From Rosellinia necatrix (Eukaryota > Ascomycota > Sordariomycetes > Xylariales > Xylariaceae), in the NCBI GenBank assembly GCA_021209875.1, contig JAGYVD010000007.1, positions 2,108,001 through 2,172,000 on the forward strand: DNA of 64,000 bases. Reading direction: 5' to 3'. Positions 38,474 through 49,850 of the stretch are shown here, piece by piece. Position 1 is the stretch's first letter; each line of letters opens with the position of its first letter. The position numbers and the translations under genes were made by a program. The notes below the pieces were generated by a model. The model did not search any database, was not told where the DNA came from, and saw only the letters and a program-made list of their open reading frames with translations.

Positions 38474-41400
38474 AATAATTATAGTTAGTAAAGCTAATTA
38501 AAATGTTTAATAATTTTTTAAACAGTTTTTACAGAAAATAGATATTTTATTTGTTTAAATAAATAATTTTATATAGTTATATATATATATTATATAATAA
38601 TAATAATTACGCTATTATTATATAAGTTATTATTAGCTGGTTTAAGTAGGGTATTATAAAAATATAACGTAAAAAACTATATATGCATGGGTAGAGGGGG
38701 CCTGCAGTTTTTTTGTATTAGCATAAGTTATTTTTTTTACCGGCCTATATATATATATATATATAAGTAAAAGTATTATTTTTATATATATTTACAGAAG
38801 TTTTTGTAAAGCTTATTTATATTATATATATATTAAGACTTTAGTAATAGAAAAAATAAACTAATTAGTATTAAGCTACAGCGGTTAAAAGGACTTTTTG
38901 CAAAAAAAGAAGCAAAAAAAAAAATGCTTTTAGTTTTAAGTTAATATATATAGTTTTATATATATTATATTTTATTTTAAAACGTAATATAAGAATTTAT
39001 AATCGGTTTTTAAAAACGTTTTTATTTATTTTATATTGTTCCGGCTTAAAAATCTATTAAAGTTTTTAATAAATAGCTTAATAATAGGCTATATATTTAA
39101 TACGGCAACAGCGTCGGGGAAAATAAGGGTTGTTTTAGCTAATAAATAATATTAGCTTTTGTTCTGTTTTAATAAAGTTTTAAAATAAACTTGTTAATTA
39201 TTTAAAAGATGTTTTTATATTTTTAGTTTTTTTAAAACAAAATTAATTTTTGTTATTTATAAATATAAATAGAATTTTATTTTTATAAAATTTTAAATGT
39301 TTTATATTTCTATAAAAACTTTGTTAATGTTAATATTATTTTAAACGTTGTTTATAAAAATTTTAAAATAAGTTAGGTGTTAGCCGAGTTTTTAAAAGTG
39401 TTTTTTTATTAAAACAATATGTTTATTTTTAAAGTGTGTATTTTAAAATTTAATATATAATAATTTTATATAAATAGTTTTATTTAAAATAAATCTGCTT
39501 AAAATTTTTAACTATAAAAAATATGTTTTTATTGTTAATAAAAATATAGCTAACTGTTTAAGTTTTTTAATAAACGTGCTTTTTTTATTTATTTAAAGTG
39601 CGTTAAAAACTATAGGATTTATTTAAAATAGTTTAATAGTTTATAAAATAGTTTATAGTTAATATAGTTTTTATTTATATTAATTTTAAATTTAAAAACA
39701 TTATTTTAATATTAACTTTTACGTGTATATAAGTTTTAAAGCTAGAACTACTATTTGTTAGACTAATATAAAAGCTTTTTTTAAAGCATCTGTTTTATAA
39801 ACAGTTAAAATATTATTAATATATTTTCTAAAAAATAAAATATCTAGGTATTTTTTAATATATAGTTTATGTTCTGCTATATAAAAGTTTGCTAAGTTTA
39901 AAAAGCAAGCGATTTTTATTGCAAGTTTTTTTTTTTAAAGAAAATATTTTTTTGTTAGTTTTTTAATATTATATTAAAATATAAAATAGTTATTAGTAAT
40001 TTTGCAAAGCTTTTCTGCTAGTTAGCTGAAATATAAACTGTTATGTTTAACTAAGTAATATTATTATATTATTTTTTTGTATATTTTATATAAAAAAAGT
40101 AGCAGGATGTTTATATAATAGAATATTATATCTGCTGTTATTAAAAAGTTTTGCTTTTTAAAACTGTTAAAAATAAAAATTTTTATATATTTGTTTAAAT
40201 AAAATAAATATTTAAAAATTTATAATAATTGCTAGCTTAAATAGTTTAGAAAGGATTTTAGCTGTTTAGTTATTTATAGCAAAATAATATAAAATAATAG
40301 GTTTAAAAGCAAAAAGTTTTTATATATTTTAAAAGTTTTATAAAAACTAGAAGATTTTTTAAAATTTTTAGCTTTTATAAAAATATAAGCTTTTGTTTTA
40401 TTATACTTATTAAATACAGCGGGTTAAATTTAATAAGTTTTTTATTTTATTTTATATAATATAATTTTTAATAATAGCTTTTATATATAATATTTTAAAA
40501 ATGTTTTATTGTTTATTTATGTTTGTAAAAATTTTTATAGTTTTTATAATATTAATTAAAAAATATTATTATTAATTCTAAGTTTTTATTAAACGTTATA
40601 ATAAAAGTTTTTTTAATATAATAATTTTAAACATTATTTATTATAATTATGTTTTTTTAACTTTTAATAAAATATTACAGGCTATTAATTGTTTATAAAA
40701 GCAAAAAGTTTTTATTTTAATTTTTATTTAATATAAAATAACGTTTGTTGTAAAGTTTTTTAAAGTTTATTTTAAATATAAAGTTTAGATTATATAGCTT
40801 TAATTATTTAATAATATTTTGTTTATTAAATATATATTTTTAATAAATACAGTTTTTAAAGTTGTTTTATGCTTTAATAAATAATACTAGATTTAGTTTA
40901 ATATATAATAAATATTTTACGCTTAAATTAATACTATTTTTTATTTTAAAAAATAATAATACATTTTTTAACATGTAAACTTTTTTTAATATATTTGCAG
41001 CTTTAAGCATTTTAATAAGCATGTTAGCAAAAATGTTTATTTTTATTAAGTAAAAGTTTAATAATATATTATTAAAAAAAATAAAAGGTTTGTTTTATTA
41101 GATTTTTTTTTAAAAATAGCTTATTTTTTGCTTTTTTTTTTTTGCTTAAGCTTTATTACTTTTTTTTTTGCCTGCGGTTTTTTTTTAAGACTTAATTTTT
41201 TGTTGTTTTTTTTAAAACTGCTTTTTAGTTTTTTTATGCTGTTTAAATAATATTAGTTTTATATTATTAATAATACTTAGTGTTATATTTTTAGCTTTTA
41301 AACGTTGTAATTTTATTACTACTTTTTTATTTATAAAGTTATTTATAGATTTAAAAGTTATTTTTTTTTTTTTAGAAAGTTTTGCTTTTTAATAAAGTTT

Positions 41401-42148
41401 AAGTTTAACTAGCGTTTTTTATAATTCTATTATATTATAAGATCTAGTAATTTTATAACTTGCTTAGCTAATAAAAGCAATTTTTAATTGCTTTTTTATA
41501 GTTAAATCTTAATTAATTAAAAATATTTTTTTTAGCTAATGCTGTTTTTTTTTGTTTTAAGGCCTTAAAACTAGTGTTAATTATAATAATATCGCTTTTT
41601 TTATAAAATACGACTTGCTTATTATAAACACGCTAAAGCGTGTTTTTAATAAACTTATTAATTTTTTTTTTATTAATAAAGTTTTTTAAAAATTTCAGCT
41701 TATTTTTTTATATATAATAATATAATTTAAAGCTTTAATTTTAAAATTATAGACTTTTATTTTTATATTAATAATTAGTTTTTTTTATATTGTTTAAATA
41801 TTTTTTATGTATTAGAATTTAAGTATTTAAATTGCTAGTAACTACAGAAGCAGTATATTATTTTTTTTATAAAGTTATATTATTTAAAGTATTTTGTTAA
41901 CTTGTTTATATTAATTATATACGTTATTAAGTTAAAAAAATATAAGTTTAAAAGTTTTGCAGTAAATAGTTAAGACTGCATTAATATATTTTTTAACAGA
42001 CATAAAGTAAGCATATATAGCTAAACGTTTATACGATTTGCTAATGTTTGCTATAATAGCAGTAAAAAGAGGGAAAAAAACTAAGGACTTAATAGAAGCT
42101 ATAGTAACAGTTAAAAAAGTTAATAATAAAAAGATTTTTTTAGTTGGG

Positions 42149-42384
42149 TAAATTTAAACAAAATTCTAAAATAAAATCGAAAAATTAAGTAAAAAAATCA
42201 GTAAAAATTTAAAAAGTTAGTTACAGAAAAACCAGACGGCTAGCTTTGCTTAAAAACTAAGGTGCGTTTTATTATACAGAACAACTTTTTAGTAAGCAAC
42301 TAGTACCCTTATATATCCGGAGATATTTATATACAAATTTATACGTGTATTTATGTCCGTATTTATGTTTATACTAGTATACCA
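42149..42384 (+). repeat. 236-bp LTR-like direct repeat, right copy
   Basis: Partner of 38238-38473, in direct orientation 3.9 kb away. It ends CTAGTATACCA, giving TG...CA-type ends when combined with the left copy. Immediately after it comes an AAT microsatellite (42389-42426). No matching target-site duplication is visible. Confidence 0.8.
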
Positions 42385-42388
42385 TATG

Positions 42389-42431
<43 letters not shown>

Positions 42432-44339
42432 TAAATTTTATTTTTAGTTTATATAAAAAGTTTCTGCATTTTTTTTTAGTATTAAAAGTTTTTAGTTAAA
42501 ATAATAATAAATATTAGTTTTATATAAGCTTTTTTAATATTTTTATTAAGTTTGTTTTTTTAATAAATAAATTTTTAAACAAAAACTAAATAAAAAATTG
42601 TTTTAATTTTTTTGTTTTAAAAGTAGTTCTTTAGTTCTGTTTATTATATAAAATAAAACTTATATTTAATAGATAGTTTAACTTGTTTTTTAATAGTTTA
42701 AAACTTAAAGCTATAATATTATTTAAAAAAAGTTGTTTTTTTAAAAATAATCCGATTAAAATAAAAATAATCCAAAAATAAAAGTGTAAAAAAATTAAAT
42801 AAATTATTAAAAGTTTTTTTAACGTATTATAATTATTTATAAAAATATTAAAAATATTTTTTAGTTTAAGTAGTAATTAATAAAAAAAATAAAACAGGTT
42901 TTAAAACTTTTTATAAAGCAGCTATTTATTAAATCTTATGTTTTTAAAACATAATAAATATATAAAGCTTTTATAAAACTTTAAAACATTTTTTATTTAA
43001 ATACTGTTTATTTAATATAATAAAAGCAGTTTTAAATTAGTTTTTATAATTTATTTTAATTGTTTAAAACTTATAGGCTGCGTTTTTTAAAAAATACTAC
43101 ATAATTTTTTAAATTAAAACATTAAATATTTTATTGCGTTTATAAACTAATTATTAAAGCTTTATTATTATTTAATTAATAAAAATATAATAATATATAA
43201 ATTGTTTTTTTTAGTTTTAATTTTAATAAATATTTTGTTTATATTTTTAAGCTAAAATATTTAAATAAATTAGCCTGGCTGCTTTTAATTAAAAAAGATT
43301 TTTTATAAAGTTTTTTTATTTATTATATATTTTAGTTAATATAGTTTATAAAGTTTAATAGATTTATTTATTATAATAATATATTTTATTAAATCTGTTA
43401 TTTTTATATTTTTAAACTAATAATAAAATAATTTTTTATATATAATAAAGTTTTTAAGCTTAAGCTTGTTGTTTTTAAATAACAGCTTTATTTTTAATAA
43501 TAAATTGCGATATTTTAAATTATTAATCGACTATTTATTAAAGTTTATTAAATAATAACTGTTGCTTAAGTTGCTTTACTACTTTAGGTTTTTTTATTTT
43601 TTAATTTAAAAGCTTATAAATAAGTTATATATTTATTGCAAATATTTATTAATTTAGTAGTTGTAAGCTTTTATAATAAATAAACGCTTAAATTATTTTT
43701 AAAAACTATTAAATAAATTTTATGTTTACTGCTATTTTAATTTTATATTTACTAAATATTTTAAAATTTTAGCAGAAAAACTTATCCTGTTTAATAAACG
43801 TTAAGGCCAGATCTGCGTTAAATTAATTGTTTAATTTTAAAACAGTTATTTTTTAATTATTATAAATGTTTATTTTAAGCACCGACGTATTAAAGTTATT
43901 TATTATTTAAAAGTAATAAATAAATAGATTTTTTATTTTAAAAATTTTTAGCTAATTTATATAGTATTAATAAAATAATTTTTAAAAGTTTTGCAAACTT
44001 AAAATTATTTTTTTTTTGTTTATTTTTAAAATAAACAATTATATATTTTTTAATTTTTTGTTTTAAAATATAATTAAACAGAGTTTACTAAAATTAATAA
44101 AAGTAATAAATAAAAAGCTTATAAAAAATCTAGTTATATAGGTTATTAAAAATAGTTTTTGCAATAATAAATAATTAATAATTTATAAATTAATACTTAA
44201 AAGTTTTTTTACCGGAATAAAAATAATTTTATTTATATTATAAGTTTAATATATAAGCTTAAAATATAAAATTAAATTTATTAAAACAGAAAAAATAAAA
44301 ATATTATATTTAGCAAAAGTTATTTTTTTTTTAAAAAGT

Positions 44340-44589
44340 TGATATATCTGGTCAGGGGTATGAAGCTGTAAATAGCTGTATTTTGCTGTATGCTGGTCTA
44401 GTTTGTGGTGTTGTATGTGTGTAGGTGATGAAGATGGTGGAATTCTAGGTGCAGTCCTAGAATTCCACCTACAGTAGGTGGGTGGGCCTAGCCCAAGTGG
44501 GCTAGCCCAGGTGGCCTGGGCCACCTTATCTAATCTTACAGTGGGGCAACTGGTGGTGCCAAGCCTGGCACCCCTTGCCTACTCTAACA
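44340..44589. mobile_element. 250-bp TG...CA element with 5-bp target duplication and four hairpins
   Basis: Sharp island of normal base composition inside the A+T block. It starts TGATATATC and ends CTCTAACA, and is flanked on both sides by AAAGT (44335-44339 and 44590-44594), a perfect 5-bp target-site duplication. Inside are four perfect inverted repeats: arms of 14 bp (44436-44449 with 44456-44469), 8 bp (44488-44495 with 44498-44505), 7 bp (44510-44516 with 44519-44525) and 7 bp (44555-44561 with 44566-44572). TG...CA ends and a 5-bp duplication suit a solo LTR. The dense hairpins and small size also suit a non-autonomous structured element. It shows no RIP decay, so it is younger than the mutation of its surroundings. 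A frame over its minus strand is not considered a gene. Confidence 0.75.
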
Positions 44590-47500
44590 AAAGTTTTAAG
44601 TTTTTTATAGCTTAATTAGTTTTTTTTAAATTGTTATAATTTTATTTTAAAACTTAATTTAAATATAAGCTTTATATTAGTTTTTAATTTTATAGTTATT
44701 AATATTTTAATTTCCGTTAAAATTAATTTAATAATATTAATTACTTTTTAGTTATGTTTTAATTATAAATATTTATATAATAAACTTTTTTTTAAATTTT
44801 ATTATTTAAATTTAAATTGTTATTATTTTTTTAATAAAATTTTAAAGCTTTAATTATTTATTTTTAAACATTTTTTAAAATATTAAGCTTAACTAGTACT
44901 GCTTTTATTATTTAAAAATATATTTAGCTTTTTAATTTTTTAAAAATAATCTAATTAATAATATAATTAATTATAACAGTATTTTATTATAGCTAAGCTT
45001 TTTTAGTAATAAATTATAAGTTTAATTTTAACTTATAATATAAACATATATAACTAATATAATTTTTAAACAGTAAATAAAAATATTATATAATAATAAA
45101 TAAAAAAATGCTATTATTAGCTATTTTTAATTTTAACAGTTGTAATATTATTTTTAATATTAATTTATAACGTTTAATATAATTAAAACTAATAAGTTTA
45201 AATAAAAACTATTATTAATTAAATATTTTTTATTTAAACTAAACTTAGTTTTTTTAAATATAGCTAAAATATATTTTTTATTATTATTAGCAGCTTAATT
45301 AATATATATAGTTTAAGCTAATATAACTAAAAACTTATTTTACTGTTATTAAATAATATTTTTTTTTTAACTTTTATAGTTGTTTAAACTTTATAATAAA
45401 AATAGTTTTATTTTATAAATAAGCTAAGCTTAAATAATAAAAGATTTATTTAATAATTAATTTTAAATAATATTAAAAATAAAATTAATTTTAATAATTA
45501 ACTAATATTTATATAATTTTATAATTGTTTTTATAAACTTAAATAAAACAGTGTTTTATTTAGCAATCTATTTTAAGCTTTAATTAACTATTAAATAAGT
45601 TTTTTATAATTTTTATTAAGCTTATTTAATTATTTTACTTATAAAATTAAATAAAGTAACAGCGGTTTAAATAATATATTTATTATTTTTTATTTTTTTT
45701 AACTAAAAAATATTATATATTTTAATATTATTATTTTTATTTTAAATAAATATTAGATCTGCTAAAAACTTTTTATAAATTGCTTTTATTTATAAAATTA
45801 AACAAAAAAATATTTATATAATTAAATAATATTTAAGCAGTTTTAGCTTTATAGGCTTAAAAGCGTTAGTTTTATTTTATATATAAATTTTTTTTTTTTT
45901 TAATATTTAAAATTATAATTTTTTATTAAAATTTATTACTACATTTATATTTATATTAATAACAGCTAGCTTAAAAGCTTATAAAGCTAGAAAATTTAAA
46001 AAGCAGAAAAAGCTGCAGAAATTATATTTTATTTTTAAAAACAACGTTTAATAAATTATAACAAAAGTTTATTAATAATAATAATTTTTATTTTACTGTT
46101 TTATAAATACAAGCTTTTTTAATACAGCTTTTATTTTTTAAACATTTATATATTTTATATTTTTTATATTATAATTTTAATAAATTAAAATTAAACAAAG
46201 TTAATTTTATATTTTTTTGTATTTTTATATTTTTATTATATTTTTATATATATTATATTTATTATATTTTTAATATATTTTATAATATTTTTTTAAAATA
46301 TTTTGCGCAGATTTTTTATTTATTTAAAAACTATTATTTTATTATATTTTTTATAAAATTTAAATATTTAAAATAATAGCTATTATTTTAATTTTAAATA
46401 TATTTATATTTTTAATTAAAAGTTATAAAATATATATAATTAATACTAACTTAATAAAAGCTGTTTAAATATTTTATAATAAGCTTAATTATAATAGCTT
46501 AATAAATATTTATAAACGTTAAATTAAAACTAAAATTTAAAAAAACTAAAATAATATATATATTAATAAAACAAATATTATAAATAATAACGTTATTTTA
46601 TATTATTTTAATATAGTTTTAATAATTTTATTTATTTTTTAATAAAATCGCTATTATTTATTTTAAGCAGTTATAATTTTATACCTATTTAATTAAAAAT
46701 TCTAATTTTTATTAAGTTTTAAAATATATATTATTATAATATCTACTATATATTAATATATATAAACGTTTATAAATTTTTAAATTTAATTATTAATTTT
46801 AATTAATTAATTAATTAATAACTTTTTATAAATTTAATTATTTTTTTATAGCTTTTATTATATATATTATAATATAAATTCTAATATAAATTTTTAATTA
46901 AATATTATTAGCTTTTAAAAACAACTTATTAATATAATTTATTAATTTAATTAAAAATTCTGTTAATAATTAATTAAAATTTTTAATTTAAATTTTTAAT
47001 TTTAAATCTTAGTTTATTATTTTTAAAAAATTAGTTTATAAAACTTTTTAAAAAGCTGCTTAATTTTTTATAAGTTAATGTTTATATATTAATATTATTT
47101 TTAAGCTTTATTTTTAAAACTTTTATAAAAAATAGATTTTATTTTATTTTATAAAACTAAATTATTATTAAATAAAGTTAAATTTTTAAAACTTTTAAAC
47201 ATAAAAGATTATATTTTTATATATTTTTAAGTTTTTATTTAAACTTTTTTAAAAAAAAATAATTTTAATAAATATTTTAAAAATTATTTATTTAAATAAA
47301 AATTAAAAGCTTTAAAAATTAAGCTATAAATTATATAAAAATAATATAAATTTATTTAATTAAAAAATTATAATATATTAAAAATTTTAATTAAAATATA
47401 AAAATTAAACATATTTTTTTATATTAATAAAAAACAGATTAAATAATTTATTTAAATTAGCTTAAATTTAAATTTTAAGTTTTATATAAGCTTTTTAAAC

Positions 47501-48071
47501 AGTTTAATATTATATATTTTTTTAAATTTAAATTATTTTAATATTTTAACTAGCTTAAAATTTTTTATACATTTTATAATTTAAAATTTTATATTAATAT
47601 TATTAAATAAAAAAATAAAATAATTATATTAAAATTAATATTAAATAATAAATTATTATTATATAATAATAAAAATAATTATTAAATTAATAATAATAAA
47701 TTTTTTATTTTTTAAAGCTAATTTTATAGTTTTAATTAATAAGATTTTATTAAATAATAATAAAAAAATTAAATAAAAAAAAATACATAAGTTTTAATTT
47801 GTTTAAAAACTTATAATTTAAATTAAAGCTTTTAATAAAATATTTTAGCTTTATAGTTTATAAATATATTAATCTATTTTTAATTTTTAGTCTGTTGCTA
47901 TTGCTTTTTTTTTTATTTAATTTTTTTAAATAGCTACTACTAAACTAAAAAACTTTTTAGCAACTTAATTAACTAATAATTCTAATAATAAACAAATATA
48001 TAAGTTATATTAAACCGCGGTAAAAAAAAACCACGCAGAAAAAATTTAAATAGCTGCAGCTCTTATTAATT

Positions 48072-48179
48072 TATTAGGTTTAAAATAAGAAATAATGTTG
48101 TATTAGTTATAAAGCTATTTCTTAAGCTAGGGTAAAAGGTGGAATAGTTTAGGGTCCCAGGTGCACGGACCACCCTACA
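48072..48179 (+). repeat. 108-bp LTR-like direct repeat, right copy
   Basis: Partner of 33449-33556. It begins TATTAGG and ends CACCCTACA exactly where normal composition resumes. Its left half is the more mutated (TTTAAAATAAGA against TTCAGAATGAGG), while its right end is the better preserved. The flanking 5-mers (AGATT left, GCATA right) do not match, so no target duplication is seen. Confidence 0.85.
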
Positions 48180-48224
48180 GCATATGAACCTCTCGGATAA
48201 GATTGGCTTCAAACCTGGATGTTT

Positions 48225-49850
48225 AGGTACTTACGACCGAGCGGACAACCTTTGAACCGTAAAATGCGCCATCTCCAGGGTTCAACCTCCAAAACACCAC
48301 GCCATTGCAGAATTTATTGAGGGCAGTTGACAGTACCTTCTCGGCCTTGTCTCATGCTTCTATGCTACCTAGGAAATTTTCTAGGCGTCTAGACGGCTTG
48401 AAATCGAAGAAGAAATCAAGTTTACTATAGGCGCTTCAAAGTAAATCAAACACCCCCGAAACCTTATCGCCAACTTGTTTCTTATTAGATCATACTGCGT
48501 GGCTGTAACTTTCTTCAAGGGAGATGATCTTCTTACTTGGTCCTCTATGCAAAAGATGTGCGAGCCATCGTACACGGAGCGTCATACACGTGTCAACCCA
48601 CCCGAAACGCCTGGTGATACACTCCGGCAGAGGACTGAAGGCTAAATGAGTTGGTCTTCAATTTCACGAACTGGATATCCGAGAATTTAATAGGATGGGT
48701 GTACTTACCACCAAATTCGGTCATGCGAATGGTCAGGTGTTTATAATTTCGAGCGTGAGATTCAAATATACAGCAGTGGTCCTGGGAATTGAAACCGATG
48801 GTTGTTGAAGCATGTATTTTGTACAACCTATGTTCCCAACGACTTGATTTCTTCCGTGGAGCGGAGTTGAACATACTGGGGGGGTGGACTTCTTGATATT
48901 CGCGTCCCCAATACTCTTTCCGTATAAAATTTTGTAGGGTATTGTATACTATAATACTATGGGGGAGGAAAAATAAGCATGATTTTGGTGATAAGTCGTG
49001 AAACAGGATTAGCTCTTTGTTCTTTCCTGTCCTCCGATAGTCTCTCCAAGCAGCTTCTTCGGGGGAATTGAGATGCTCCGTCAATTGTCTCCCTTCTGGA
49101 AATGATATTCAGTAGACACGTTGAAGAGAATTGCTATGAGCGTCACAAAGGAAATATGATACCCGATAACTTGAGGATGACAGAAGCCTTAATCCTGCCA
49201 GTGTCCACGATGTGAGACCCACAGCAGATATCGATGAGGGGGTCACATTGATAGACGTTAGTAAAAGATTCATTGAATGTCTTATTGCCTATGATATGTT
49301 GCTTGAATCCACCAGACTGAAGCATTTCTGAAAGTTGTTCCTTCCTAGGTGTTAATCTCTAGAAGGGCTACTTCTCGCCGATCACAGAAGCAGCCAAAGC
49401 GATCAACGCATCAATGTCCTCAGCCGAGCTGGCGGTGCGGTTTTCGTGTAGCGCTATCTGGAGGTAGAAGCCTGTAGTAATGGGGTGGTTAGTACCTCCA
49501 ACACGCTTACGTCTAGGGAGCCTGCTTACCATTTGTTGAGAGTAGGTCAATGGTAAGAGACGTGCGCCGACGAATGCCGGAAAACTTCCTTTCCTTCGTC
49601 GGGGGTGAAGCTAAGGAAGGCGACGGTCGAGTTGGCCTTGAATGGGCGGGTCGGATCCCAGAGTTCGTCATTAACCTTGGCGACAACGGTTCGTTCGGCC
49701 AAGCTCTTGCTAATGGCACGCACACATGCTCTTGAGGGCTGTGGTTTTCTAGGAGGCGCCAATGTGAGCCTCCCCGTCAGGCAAGGTGATGGATATCGGT
49801 TCACGTGGTTTATAGGCGATAGCCTGCGGTTGCTATCACAGGTGGCGTTG
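48225..49850 (-). pseudogene. Threonyl-tRNA synthetase pseudogene, N-terminal and catalytic piece
   Basis: Minus-strand reading from 49850 gives the ThrRS domains in order but across several frames. The TGS-like part is AYKPREPISITLPDGE, then SKSLAERTVVAKVNDELWD. The editing domain has HSSAH, GFYLQIALHENRT, YQCDPLIDICCGSHIVDTGR. The core has LTEHLNSPEEAAWRDYR, ELILFHDLSPKSCLFFLPH, YWGREYQEV and HCCIFESHARNYKHL, then YDGSHIFCIEDQ, DKAEKVLSTALNKFCNGV and finally NPGDGAFYGSKVV at about 48250. There are at least three frame changes and in-frame stops in blocks that are normally conserved (EK*PF*RL near 49365, RVY*ISFPE near 49100, FDLL*SAY near 48430). The motif 2 FRNE-type loop is lost. It cannot encode an enzyme, and a working ThrRS must exist elsewhere in the genome. 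Homology stops about 65 bp from the LTR-like repeat. Confidence 0.9.

Larger units (their letters stand above)
33366..48179. mobile_element. A+T-saturated, RIP-like transposon island
   Basis: By eye well over 80% A+T from about 33590 to 48070, with sharp edges and no usable frames. It contains repeat pairs of equal length whose differences are nearly all C/T or G/A (entries below), a pattern expected of RIP acting at CpA in repeated DNA. The only normal-composition segment is the 250-bp insertion at 44340-44589. No reverse transcriptase, integrase or transposase could be read. The block probably represents nested LTR retrotransposons and remnants. It is bounded on both sides by pieces of one ThrRS pseudogene. 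Confidence 0.85.

Noticed and set aside
44246..44524. 92-residue minus-strand frame over the structured 250-bp element
   Set aside because: Its N-terminal half is just the hairpins read as protein and the rest is A+T-rich flank. It crosses the element border.
33600..48070. Regional centromere
   Set aside because: An A+T-rich, RIP-mutated block is typical of some fungal centromeres, but 14.6 kb is short for those and both edges fall inside one pseudogene, so a transposon insertion island fits better.
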